Part shown: piece by piece, positions 54,528-63,055 of the stretch | Numbering within the stretch: position 1 is the first letter of the stretch | Layout: each line of letters begins with the position of its first letter | NCBI RefSeq assembly: GCF_009910705.1 | Contig: NZ_JAAAXJ010000003.1 | Span: 62,001-126,000, forward strand | Reading direction: 5' to 3' | DNA: 64,000 bases | Source: Microvirga arsenatis | GTDB lineage: Bacteria > Pseudomonadota > Alphaproteobacteria > Rhizobiales > Beijerinckiaceae | Program-made: the position numbers and the translations under genes | Notes under the pieces: generated by a model | What the model was told of the DNA's origin: nothing | The model's database searches: none | Seen by the model: only the letters and a program-made list of their open reading frames with translations

Positions 54528-55448
54528 TTACCGGCGGGGAAGCGCTCGCGCGCTGCCCCGCTTCATCACCAGCGCCGCCCAGCCTTCCAGGTCGTAGCGG
54601 CGCTGCAGATACCAGCCCTGATGGGCATAGGCCGACAGCACGCCGGGAACGTCGCGGGCAAGCAGGCCCGACAGGATGATCGTCCCGCGATTGCTCGTCA
54701 CCCGCGCCAGCGAGGGCGCCAGCATCCGCAGGGGCCTTGCCAGGATATTGGCGAAGACGAGGTCGAAATGGCCCGGACGGTCTGCCTCCGGGTGGCGGAT
54801 GCCGGGGCCCACGTAAAGCTTCATCCAGGCGCCGATCCCATTGAGCCGCGCATTCTCGCGGGCCACGCGGACGGCCTCCGGATCGATATCTCCCGCCACG
54901 ACGGGACGCTTCAGAACCTTCGCCGCCGCAAAAGCCAGGATGCCCGTGCCGGTGCCCACATCGAGCACATGGCGCGGCGTGCGCGTCTTCAGCTCGTCCA
55001 CGAAGGCGAGCAGGCAGCCCTTGGTGGTGCCGTGGTGGCCGGTCCCGAAGGCCAAGCCTGCCTCGATCTCGATGGAAATGTCGCTCGGCCGGCGCTGCTC
55101 CCGGTCATGGGAGCCGTGAACGAAGATGCGGCCGGCCCGGACCGGCTTCAGGCCCTCGAGCGAGGCCTTCACCCAGTCCTTCTGCTCGATGGGCAGGAAC
55201 ACGCCCTTGTCCGCCTCCGCGCCCACGATGGGGCGCAGCAGGCTGCGGATCGCGGCCTCGTCGGGCTGGTGGGCGAAATAGGCCTCCAGCATCCACGGCC
55301 CGCCGTCCTCCGTCTCGAACGACGCAACAGCGGTCTCGGCAGGGTCGAAGATCTCGCCGATCATCTCGGTCATGGCGCGCGCGGAGCGCTCGTCCGTGGT
55401 GATGCGGAACACATGGGTGGGGCGGTTGGGGTGCAGTCCTTCGAGCAT
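54528..55448 (-). CDS. prmA: Ribosomal protein L11 methyltransferase
   Basis: Trimethylates ribosomal protein L11. It has 306 residues with an N-terminal L11-recognition part (about 1-120), then a class I methyltransferase with FGTGHHGTTKGCL, motif I VLDVGTGTGILA and the catalytic-loop NILARPL. It is a cytosolic housekeeping enzyme. The gap to the cyclopropane-type synthase gene (55449-55607) shows no obvious promoter for it. Confidence 0.93.
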   Translation of the reverse strand: MLEGLHPNRPTHVFRITTDERSARAMTEMIGEIFDPAETAVASFETEDGGPWMLEAYFAHQPDEAAIRSLLRPIVGAEADKGVFLPIEQKDWVKASLEGLKPVRAGRIFVHGSHDREQRRPSDISIEIEAGLAFGTGHHGTTKGCLLAFVDELKTRTPRHVLDVGTGTGILAFAAAKVLKRPVVAGDIDPEAVRVARENARLNGIGAWMKLYVGPGIRHPEADRPGHFDLVFANILARPLRMLAPSLARVTSNRGTIILSGLLARDVPGVLSAYAHQGWYLQRRYDLEGWAALVMKRGSARALPRR

Positions 55449-55607
55449 GACCCCGCTTTATCACCGCTCACGCCGGCGGTCACCTGTCCGTGAATCGAGG
55501 AAGCGGGAGGAACCGTAAGGGTGGAAGCTCTCCCACGATGGCTTGGGGACGGGGAAGACAGGGCGCTCACCTGAAGAGCAGCGGATCGTTCGAGCTGATG
55601 CCGGATC

Positions 55608-56879
55608 TCAGGCCGGCGTCAGCTCCCTGGCCGGCTCGAGAACCTTGAGGCGCTCCGCCTCCTTCGCCTTGTACTCGCGCTGCACATCCGTGATGTAGTC
55701 GCGCACGATGGGCGCGGCGTCGCGCTTGCGGGCGAGCTGCATGTGGAACACGAGCTGGCTGCCGGTGGTGAACATGGTCTCGGCGCTGATGAGGTAGAAC
55801 TCGAACATGCGGCAGAAGCGCTCGTCGTACATGGCGGCAATCCTTTCGCGGTTCGCCTCGAAGCGCCGGTGCCAATGATTGAGCGTCTTCGCGTAGTGCA
55901 CGCGCAGGAATTCGAGATCCGTCACCCACAGCTGGTTCTGCTCGACGACGGGAAACACCTCCGACAGGGCAGGGGAATAGGCGCCGGGGAAGATGTATTT
56001 TCTGAGCCACGGGCTCGCAGTGCCGGGCGGGCTCATCTTGCCGATGGAATGCAGCACCATCAGTCCGTCGTCGTCGAGCAGCGCGTTGATCTTGGCGAAG
56101 AACTCGCCGTAATGATGCACGCCCACATGCTCGAACATGCCGACCGAGACGATGCGGTCGAATTTTTTGTCAACCATGCGGTAGTCCAGCAGTTCGAAGC
56201 GGACGCGATCAGAAAGTCCGGCCCGACGCGCCTTCTCGTTGGAGAGTTCGTACTGTTCCTTCGAGAGCGTGACTCCCGTGACGTCCACGTCCTCCATGGC
56301 GGCGAGATAGAGCGCGAGGTCGCCCCAGCCGCTGCCGATGTCGAGGATCTTCAGGCCAGGCTTCAGCCTAAGCTTCGAGGCAATGAGACGAAGCTTGTTC
56401 TGCTGCGCCTCCTCCAGCGTGTCGTCGTCGTTGACGAAGTAGGCGCAGGAATACTGCATGCCCTTGTCGAGGAAAAGCCTGTAGAAGTCGTTGCCCAGAT
56501 CGTAGTGGTGCGCGACGTTCTGTTGCGCCTTGCCGACGGGGTTCGCCTGCTGGAACCGCTTCACCGTTCGCGAGATGCGCTTGAGCACGCTCTGCAGCGG
56601 GTAACTCGCCAGGGAGGAGCGGTTCATCGAGAAGAGGTTCAGGAAGTCCCGCAAGGTAGAGCCCTCCTCGAAGCTCATGCGCCCGTCCATGTAGGCTTCG
56701 CCGGCATGCAGTTCCGGGTTGAGGAAGAGCTTGTGATAGAGCGAGCGGTCCGTCAGCCGCATGGTGACGCTTGGGCCCGGCTTCTCGCCACCGAACGTGT
56801 GAATACCTCCCTCCGCATCGATCACCTTCAAGGTTCCGGCACGCACGAAGGATCTCAGCATGTTGGACAGGGGAAACAT
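55608..56879 (-). CDS. Cyclopropane-fatty-acid-synthase-like methyltransferase
   Basis: A 423-residue SAM-dependent enzyme acting on membrane lipid acyl chains. The N-terminal lipid-binding domain (about 1-105) precedes the CFA core with QNVAHHYDLGNDFYRLFLD and motif I LDIGSGWGDLALYLA. It also has MFEHVGVHHYGEFF and the late YIFPGAYSP. GGGAGGTG precedes the ATG at 56879. The longer frame to 56921 lacks a ribosome site. It may make cyclopropane or other methylated fatty acids. The product cannot be told from sequence. Confidence 0.88.
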   Translation of the reverse strand: MFPLSNMLRSFVRAGTLKVIDAEGGIHTFGGEKPGPSVTMRLTDRSLYHKLFLNPELHAGEAYMDGRMSFEEGSTLRDFLNLFSMNRSSLASYPLQSVLKRISRTVKRFQQANPVGKAQQNVAHHYDLGNDFYRLFLDKGMQYSCAYFVNDDDTLEEAQQNKLRLIASKLRLKPGLKILDIGSGWGDLALYLAAMEDVDVTGVTLSKEQYELSNEKARRAGLSDRVRFELLDYRMVDKKFDRIVSVGMFEHVGVHHYGEFFAKINALLDDDGLMVLHSIGKMSPPGTASPWLRKYIFPGAYSPALSEVFPVVEQNQLWVTDLEFLRVHYAKTLNHWHRRFEANRERIAAMYDERFCRMFEFYLISAETMFTTGSQLVFHMQLARKRDAAPIVRDYITDVQREYKAKEAERLKVLEPARELTPA

Positions 56880-57084
56880 CGGCACCTCCCGAGATCGGTC
56901 GTTTGGGCCGGATGGTTCCACAGTTACGAGCAGGTGGCTAGAGGGCGAAGGTCCAGATCAGAACTGGTCTAAAATGCAGGAAATCCGGCCTGATGCGGGA
57001 ACAACCGGGAGTCGCTCCTGTTGAGAGGCTGACTCCTGAGGGGCCGGGAGCCGTCACTCACACGACAGGAACAGGAGCAAGCGG

Positions 57085-57966
57085 ATGTTCTTCCGCCAGC
57101 GGCAGATGGCCTATCACGCCAAGCCCGAAAAACCCGACCCGCTCTTCGCCAAGATGCTCCAGGAGCCCCTGGGAGGTCAGTGGGGCGAGATCAGCGTGAT
57201 GATGACCTATCTGTTCCAGGGCTGGAACTGCCGCGGGCCGCAGAAGTACAAGGACATGATCATGGACATCGGCACCGAGGAGATCGGCCATGTCGAGATG
57301 CTCGCCACCATGATCGCCCGCCTGCTCGAAACGTCGCCGATCGAGCAGCAGGAGGACATGGCCAAGAACTCGGTGGTGGGAGCCGTGATGGGCGGCGCCC
57401 GGGTCGAGGATGCCATCGTGGCCGGCATGAATGCCCAGCACTACATCGTGGCAGGTCTTGGAGCGCGGCCCTCGGACAGCGTCGGCAATCCCTGGACATC
57501 CGCCTACACCATCGCGAGCGGCAATCTGCTCGCCGATTTCCGCTTCAACGTGACGGCCGAGAGCCAGGGGCGCCTGCAGGTCGCCCGTCTCTACAACATG
57601 ACGAACGATCCCGGCGTTCGCGACATGCTCTCCTACCTCATCGCGCGCGACACCATGCACCAGAACCAATGGCTCGCCGCCATCCGTGAATTGGAGGAGG
57701 ACGGGCTCGAGATGACGCCGGTGCCGTCGAACTTCCCGCAGGAGCTGGAGAAGGGCGAGGTGGCCTACCAGTTCCTGAACCATTCGGAAGGCACGGAGAG
57801 CCAGCAGGGACGGTGGGCGCAGGGGCCCTCGCCGGACGGCAAGGGTACCTTCACCTATGTCGACCGTCCCCCGGCCTTCACCGAGGATGAGGGCAACCTC
57901 AACCCGGTCGATCCGCGCACCTACGGCACGCCGCCGGCTCCCGTGCCGCCCGCGGCTGCGGAGTAG
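57085..57966 (+). CDS. Manganese catalase
   Basis: Non-heme dimanganese catalase of 293 residues that breaks down hydrogen peroxide. It has the four-helix ferritin-like core with metal ligands in GEISVMMTY (Glu), TEEIGHVEM (Glu and His) and the C-terminal-half pair around NVTAESQGRL and DTMHQNQW. The C-terminal ~75 residues are Pro/Gly-rich and extended. GGAG precedes the ATG. It diverges from the CFA-like gene with 205 bases between, where its promoter should lie, and it is closed by the hairpin at 57991. Confidence 0.93.
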   Translation: MFFRQRQMAYHAKPEKPDPLFAKMLQEPLGGQWGEISVMMTYLFQGWNCRGPQKYKDMIMDIGTEEIGHVEMLATMIARLLETSPIEQQEDMAKNSVVGAVMGGARVEDAIVAGMNAQHYIVAGLGARPSDSVGNPWTSAYTIASGNLLADFRFNVTAESQGRLQVARLYNMTNDPGVRDMLSYLIARDTMHQNQWLAAIRELEEDGLEMTPVPSNFPQELEKGEVAYQFLNHSEGTESQQGRWAQGPSPDGKGTFTYVDRPPAFTEDEGNLNPVDPRTYGTPPAPVPPAAAE

Positions 57967-57990
57967 GGTTCTCTTGAAATGATATGTTGC

Positions 57991-58015
57991 GATGCCCGGC
58001 CCTGCGCCGGGCATC
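57991..58015. terminator. Terminator between catalase and uvrD
   Basis: A 10-base perfect stem GATGCCCGGC/GCCGGGCATC (57991-58000, 58006-58015) with a 5-base loop and TTCTT after it on the plus strand. It sits between convergent genes and may act in both directions. Confidence 0.7.
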
Positions 58016-58023
58016 TTCTTGGA

Positions 58024-60411
58024 TCAGCCCAAAGCCTCGACGAAGCTGTCGAGCACCATCTTCCGCCCGGCCTTGTCGAACTCGACCGTGAGCTTGTTGC
58101 CGTCCACCGCCTCGATGGTGCCGGGGCCGAACTTGGTGTGCAGCACGCGCCCGCCGACCCTGAAGCCCGAGCCGCCCGTGGACTTTGCCACCAGTTCGCC
58201 TTCGATCAGCACGGGTCCGCGCCGCTCGCCCGAGCGGCGGGCCGAGTATCCGCCGTCGTCGGTGCTGGCGCGGTGCGCCTGAGCGCGCTGCCAGCCGGGA
58301 GTCTGGTAGGAAGAACCGCTGAAGGGCTGCATGCGGTCGAAGCGCGAGCCGCCATAGCCGCCGCCATAGGAGAAGTTGGCCGGGGCCTCGACGATCTCCA
58401 CGTTCGACTCAGGCAGGTCGTCGATGAAGCGGCTCGGCACGGTCGAGTTCCACAGGCCGTGGATGCGCCGGTTCGAGGCGAAGTAGATCTTGGCGCGCTT
58501 GCGGGCGCGGGTGAGGCCCACATGGGCGAGGCGTCGCTCCTCCTCGAGGCCGGCGCGGCCGCTCTCGTCCAGCGCCCGCTGGTTCGGGAAGAGCCCTTCC
58601 TCCCAGCCGGGGAGGAAGACCGTGTCGAACTCCAGGCCCTTCGCCGCATGGAGCGTCATCAGGCTCACGCGCTCGGCGGTATCGGATTCGTTCGCCTCCA
58701 TCACGAGCGACACATGCTCGAGGAAGCTCTGCAGGTCCGGGAACTCCTCCATGGAGCGCACGAGTTCCTTGAGGTTCTCGAGCCGCCCCGCCGCATCGGC
58801 CGATTTGTCCTTCTGCCACATGTCGGTGTAGCCGGATTCCTCAAGCACCGTCTGCGCCACCTCGGACTGGCTCATGGTCTCGGACAGCTTCGCCCATCGC
58901 CCGAAGGAGATGAGGAGGTCGCGCAGCGTGGCCCGAGGCTTGGGCTTCAGCTCGTCGGTCTCGACGATGAAGCGCGCCGCCTCCATCAGCGGCACGCGGG
59001 CGGCGCGGGCGTGGTTGTGCAGCACCTGGATCGTGGCATCGCCCAGGCCCCGCTTGGGCACGTTGACGATGCGCTCGAAGGCGAGGTCGTCGGCAGGCTG
59101 GTTCACGACGCGCAGATAGGCCAGCGCATCCCGGATTTCCGCGCGCTCGTAGAAGCGGGGGCCGCCGATGACGCGATAGGGCACGCCGAGCGTCACGAGC
59201 CGGTCTTCGATCTCGCGCATCTGGGCGGAGATGCGCACGAGGATCGCGATCTCGGAGAGCGGGTGCTTCTTGGCGTGCAGCGCCTCGATCTCCTCGCCGA
59301 TGAGCCGGGCCTCGTCCTCGGAGTCCCAGGCGCCGGTGATCGTCACCTTCTCGCCGGGCTCGTCCTCGGTGCGCAGGGTCTTGCCGAGGCGGCCCTGGTT
59401 CTTGGCGATGAGGCCGGAGGCGGCGGAGAGGATGTGGCCCGTGGAGCGGTAGTTGCGCTCGAGCCGGATCACGGTCGCGCCGGGGAAGTCGTGCTCGAAG
59501 CGCAGGATGTTGTCGACCTCGGCGCCGCGCCAGCCATAGATCGACTGGTCGTCGTCGCCGACGCAGCACAGGTTCTTGCGCGCCTGGGCGAGGAGCCGCA
59601 GCCAGAGATACTGGGCGACGTTGGTGTCCTGGTACTCGTCCACGAGCATGTAGCGGAAGCGGTTCTGGTACTGCTCCAGGATGTCCGGATGTTCCCGCCA
59701 CAGGCGCAGGCATTCGAGCAGGAGGTCGCCGAAATCGACGGCGTTGAGAACCTTCAGGCGCTCCTGATAGGCGCGATAGAGCCGTCCGCCCTTGCCGTTG
59801 GCGAAGGCTCCGGCCTCGCCGGCAGGCACCTGATCGGGGCCCAGGCCCCGGTTCTTCCAGCCATCGATGTGGCCGGCGAGCTGGCGCGCCGGCCAGCGCT
59901 TCTCGTCGATGCCCTCGGCCTCGATCACCTGCTTCATCAGGCGAAGCTGGTCGTCCGTGCCGAGAATGGTGAAGTCGGAGCGCAGGCCCACCAGCTCCGC
60001 ATGGCGGCGCAGGATCTTGGTGCCGATGGAATGGAAGGTGCCGAGCCACTGCATCCCCTCGGCCACGTCCCCGATCACCGAGGTGATGCGCTCGCGCATC
60101 TCGCGCGCGGCCTTGTTGGTGAAGGTCACGGCCAGGATCTGCGACGGCCAGGCCTTCCCGGTGGCGATCAGGTGGGCGATCCGGGTGGTGAGCACCCGGG
60201 TCTTGCCGGTGCCGGCCCCGGCCAGGACGAGAACCGGGCCTTCGGTCGCCTCGACGGCGGCGCGCTGCTCCGGGTTCAGGCCGTTCAGATAGGGGGATTG
60301 CGGCGCAACCGCCGCCCGGGCGCGGGCGCTCAGCGAGCCGGACGCCGGCTCATGGGCGAGGCTGTCCTGCGGATCGGGTCTGGGATCGGACTGATTCATC
60401 GGCGGGACCAT
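58024..60411 (-). CDS. uvrD: UvrD/PcrA-family ATP-dependent DNA helicase
   Basis: SF1A 3'-5' helicase for nucleotide excision and mismatch repair, 795 residues. Walker A LAGAGTGKT is near 62-70, motif II is in LVDEYQDTN, GDDDQSIYGWRGA is motif III and VSLMTLHAAKGLEFDTVF is motif V. The C-terminal Tudor-like domain (about 735-790) contacts RNA polymerase in UvrD/PcrA. The N-terminus may start at ATG 60411 or 60399. Neither has a clear ribosome site. No LexA-type box was seen upstream. Confidence 0.93.
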   Translation of the reverse strand: MVPPMNQSDPRPDPQDSLAHEPASGSLSARARAAVAPQSPYLNGLNPEQRAAVEATEGPVLVLAGAGTGKTRVLTTRIAHLIATGKAWPSQILAVTFTNKAAREMRERITSVIGDVAEGMQWLGTFHSIGTKILRRHAELVGLRSDFTILGTDDQLRLMKQVIEAEGIDEKRWPARQLAGHIDGWKNRGLGPDQVPAGEAGAFANGKGGRLYRAYQERLKVLNAVDFGDLLLECLRLWREHPDILEQYQNRFRYMLVDEYQDTNVAQYLWLRLLAQARKNLCCVGDDDQSIYGWRGAEVDNILRFEHDFPGATVIRLERNYRSTGHILSAASGLIAKNQGRLGKTLRTEDEPGEKVTITGAWDSEDEARLIGEEIEALHAKKHPLSEIAILVRISAQMREIEDRLVTLGVPYRVIGGPRFYERAEIRDALAYLRVVNQPADDLAFERIVNVPKRGLGDATIQVLHNHARAARVPLMEAARFIVETDELKPKPRATLRDLLISFGRWAKLSETMSQSEVAQTVLEESGYTDMWQKDKSADAAGRLENLKELVRSMEEFPDLQSFLEHVSLVMEANESDTAERVSLMTLHAAKGLEFDTVFLPGWEEGLFPNQRALDESGRAGLEEERRLAHVGLTRARKRAKIYFASNRRIHGLWNSTVPSRFIDDLPESNVEIVEAPANFSYGGGYGGSRFDRMQPFSGSSYQTPGWQRAQAHRASTDDGGYSARRSGERRGPVLIEGELVAKSTGGSGFRVGGRVLHTKFGPGTIEAVDGNKLTVEFDKAGRKMVLDSFVEALG

Positions 60412-60550
60412 GGATCAAAAGGCGAACGGCGTCGAGCCCGGAATGCCTGTCGATCCTGCCGCAGGGGCGAACCTGAAGGCCCCGGCTTCATTGTCGGAGG
60501 AGGGCTCCAGGGCCACATATGGGCATGAGGCTCTTGAGGAGGAATGTCGC

Positions 60551-60808
60551 ATGCGTCTCGCCCTCGCCGCTGCCATGGTTTCAAGCCTGCTCCTGCCCTT
60601 GGCCGTGCCGGCGGAGGCCCAGACACGGCTGCCTCGCGTAAGCCCTGCGGAGCGCAAGACCAAGACGATCAACCGCCAGATCCAGCAGGATCAACGCCTG
60701 CTCAGGCTGGAAGAGCGCATCCAGATGGAGAACAACCAGATCCGGCAGAGCATCGAGCGCGACCGCCTGTTCGCTCCTCGCCCGCTGCCGCCGATGCCGC
60801 GCGGGTGA
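60551..60808 (+). CDS. Small exported coiled-coil protein, function unknown
   Basis: An 85-residue protein with a signal peptide (LALAAAMVSSLLLPLAVPAEA). The mature part of about 62 residues is dominated by a charged Gln/Arg/Glu helix (TINRQIQQDQRLLRLEERIQ), likely a coiled coil, ending in a Pro-rich tail. It is predicted to be periplasmic. GAGGAGGAATG just upstream fixes the start at 60551. The frame to 60410 overlaps uvrD. The family is not recognised. Confidence 0.7.
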   Translation: MRLALAAAMVSSLLLPLAVPAEAQTRLPRVSPAERKTKTINRQIQQDQRLLRLEERIQMENNQIRQSIERDRLFAPRPLPPMPRG

Positions 60809-60830
60809 TGCCTGTTCCCGCCCGGGCCGC

Positions 60831-61373
60831 TCAGTGGCGCGTCCCCGAGGCCGGGATGGCCTCCCCGACTTCGGTCCTGCGCGGAATGCCGATGACGCGC
60901 CCCAGGTTCTGCGGCCTCGCCAGCCGCGCATGGGTGGTCTTCATCACGGCCAGGTTGGCGGCGATGTCGTCCGGGAAGGGGCGGACCTTCCGGGTCTCCA
61001 TGTCCACGTGGAGGGACAGGCCCTCCATGGTGGCGGCGACCCAGCCCTCTCCCGCATGGCGGATTTCCATGTAGTAGTGGATGCGCTTCTCGTCGTAGTC
61101 GACGAGCTGGAGCGTGACGCGCACCCGGTCGTGCATCTTCAGCTCACGCTTGTAGACGGTGTGGATCTCGGCCGCGAAGAAGGACGCCTTGCGCTTTTCG
61201 AAGTAATCCTGGCCCAGGCCGACCAGGCTGAACCCTTCCTCCACCGCCCGGTCGAAGAGCACATGGTAGTAGGCCATGTTCATGTGGCCGTTGTAGTCGA
61301 TCCATGCGGGCTCGACCCGCATCGTGGAGGACACGAAGGGCGCGAAGAAAAAGACGGGGGTCCGCTTTCCCAT
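60831..61373 (-). CDS. Acyl-CoA thioesterase, hotdog fold (4HBT)
   Basis: A 180-residue cytosolic thioesterase with the 4-hydroxybenzoyl-CoA-type active-site region AWIDYNGHMNMAYYHVLFDRA, where the Asp is catalytic, and one hotdog domain (about 15-145). A ~35-residue C-terminal tail is extra. The substrate is unknown. The ATG at 61373 follows GAGGAGCATCAGGGGACGAG. It is divergent from the FAD-linked oxidase gene, with 183 bases between holding both promoters. Confidence 0.85.
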   Translation of the reverse strand: MGKRTPVFFFAPFVSSTMRVEPAWIDYNGHMNMAYYHVLFDRAVEEGFSLVGLGQDYFEKRKASFFAAEIHTVYKRELKMHDRVRVTLQLVDYDEKRIHYYMEIRHAGEGWVAATMEGLSLHVDMETRKVRPFPDDIAANLAVMKTTHARLARPQNLGRVIGIPRRTEVGEAIPASGTRH

Positions 61374-61556
61374 GGTCAAACTCGTCCCCTGATGCTCCTC
61401 AAACGTCCACTCCCGCCGACGGGAAGAAACAATGTTAGCACGATCCGGCGGCTCGTGCATGAGGGGTGCGGCATCTTTCTCATCCGGAGTGTTGCCTTTG
61501 CAACGGTTCTGGTAGCTATGGGGAAAGCAAGCCTCACGAACGGATCTGAAGCTTCC

Positions 61557-62972
61557 ATGAACGCCCCCCATGCTCCTGCCCGTCAGGCCCCGACGGATGC
61601 CTCCCTCGCCCCCCTCCTGTCCGAGCTGACCGGGCGCTTCGGCGACCGGGTCGTGACTTCGGCCGCGGTGCGCGAGCAGCATGGCCATTCGCTCACCTGG
61701 GTGAAGAACCAGCCGCCGGACGTGGTGGTCTACCCGCGCACGACGGAGGAGGTGTCCGAGATCGTCAAGCTCTGCGCCACCCATGGAATTCCGATCATTC
61801 CCTATGGCGCGGGCACCTCCCTGGAGGGGCACATCAACGCTCCCCATGGCGGAGTCTGCATCGATCTGAGCCAGATGAAGCGCATCATCGCCGTGCATGA
61901 CGAGGATCTCGACTGCGTGGTCGAGGCGGGCGTCACCCGCAAGGAGCTCAACGAGCACCTGCGCGACAAGGGCCTGTTCTTCCCCATCGACCCCGGCGCG
62001 GACGCATCCATCGGCGGCATGGTCGCCACCCGGGCCTCGGGCACCAACGCGGTCCGCTACGGAACCATGAAGGATGTGGTCCTGGCGCTCACCGCCGTGC
62101 TGCCCGATGGCGAGATCGTGAAGACCGCAAGCCGGGCCAAGAAGAGCTCGGCCGGCTACGATCTCACTCGCCTCCTCATCGGCTCGGAGGGAACGCTGGG
62201 CATCGTCACCGAGATCACCCTGAAGCTCCACGGCATCCCGGAGGCGATCTCCGCCGGCATCTGCCCGTTCCCGTCCGTGAAGGCCGCCTGCGACGCCGTG
62301 ATCATGACGATCCAGTCCGGCATCCCGGTCGCCCGCATCGAGCTCCTGGACGAGGTGCAGGTGAGGGCGGTCAATCTCCACTCCAAGCTGTCTCTCCCCG
62401 AGAGCCCGCTTCTGCTCCTGGAGTTCCATGGCTCCGACGCTGGCGTGCGTGAGCAGGCCGAGCGCTTCGGCGACATCGCGGCCGAGTTCGCCGGCGGGCC
62501 GTTCGAGTGGGCCACGAAGCCCGAGGAGCGCTCCCGCCTCTGGCAGGCCCGGCACGACGCCTACTGGGCCGCCAAGGGTCTGCGCCCCGGCGCCCAGTCG
62601 GTGGCAACCGACGTCTGCGTACCGATCTCGCGGCTTGCCGAGTGCGTCGATGCGACGAAGCAGGACATCCTCGAAAGCGGCCTCGTGGCTCCCATCGTCG
62701 GCCATGTGGGCGACGGCAATTTCCATGTTCAGCCCCTCGTGAACGTGGACGATCCGAGGGAGATCGAGGCCTGCGAGGCCTTCATCGACCGGCTGGTGCG
62801 GCGGGCGGTGGCCATGGAGGGCACCTGCACCGGCGAACATGGGGTCGGCCAAAAGAAGATGAAGTATCTGGAGATCGAGCACGGGCCGGCGGCGCTCGGC
62901 CTCATGCGCGTCTTGAAACAGGCCATCGACCCCCACAACATCATGAATCCGGGCAAGATCGTTGCGCTTTGA
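61557..62972 (+). CDS. FAD-linked oxidase (D-lactate/glycolate dehydrogenase, GlcD type)
   Basis: A 471-residue flavoenzyme of the D-2-hydroxyacid dehydrogenase group. It has an FAD_binding_4 domain (about 50-235; IIPYGAGTSLEGH, PGADASIGGMVATRASGTNA, LLIGSEGTLGIVTE) and an FAD-oxidase C domain whose HVGDGNFH provides the substrate metal-site His residues. It closes with CTGEHGVGQKK. D-lactate is the likeliest substrate, but glycolate or 2-hydroxyglutarate cannot be excluded. ATG 61557 is chosen. ATG 61518 would add 13 residues. Confidence 0.88.
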   Translation: MNAPHAPARQAPTDASLAPLLSELTGRFGDRVVTSAAVREQHGHSLTWVKNQPPDVVVYPRTTEEVSEIVKLCATHGIPIIPYGAGTSLEGHINAPHGGVCIDLSQMKRIIAVHDEDLDCVVEAGVTRKELNEHLRDKGLFFPIDPGADASIGGMVATRASGTNAVRYGTMKDVVLALTAVLPDGEIVKTASRAKKSSAGYDLTRLLIGSEGTLGIVTEITLKLHGIPEAISAGICPFPSVKAACDAVIMTIQSGIPVARIELLDEVQVRAVNLHSKLSLPESPLLLLEFHGSDAGVREQAERFGDIAAEFAGGPFEWATKPEERSRLWQARHDAYWAAKGLRPGAQSVATDVCVPISRLAECVDATKQDILESGLVAPIVGHVGDGNFHVQPLVNVDDPREIEACEAFIDRLVRRAVAMEGTCTGEHGVGQKKMKYLEIEHGPAALGLMRVLKQAIDPHNIMNPGKIVAL

Positions 62973-63055
62973 CGGTGGAACACGGCGAACGGCGCTCCCG
63001 GTTCCCGATGCCATGGGATAAGGACGTGCTGGTGTAACGGAGAAAAGGCAGCCTC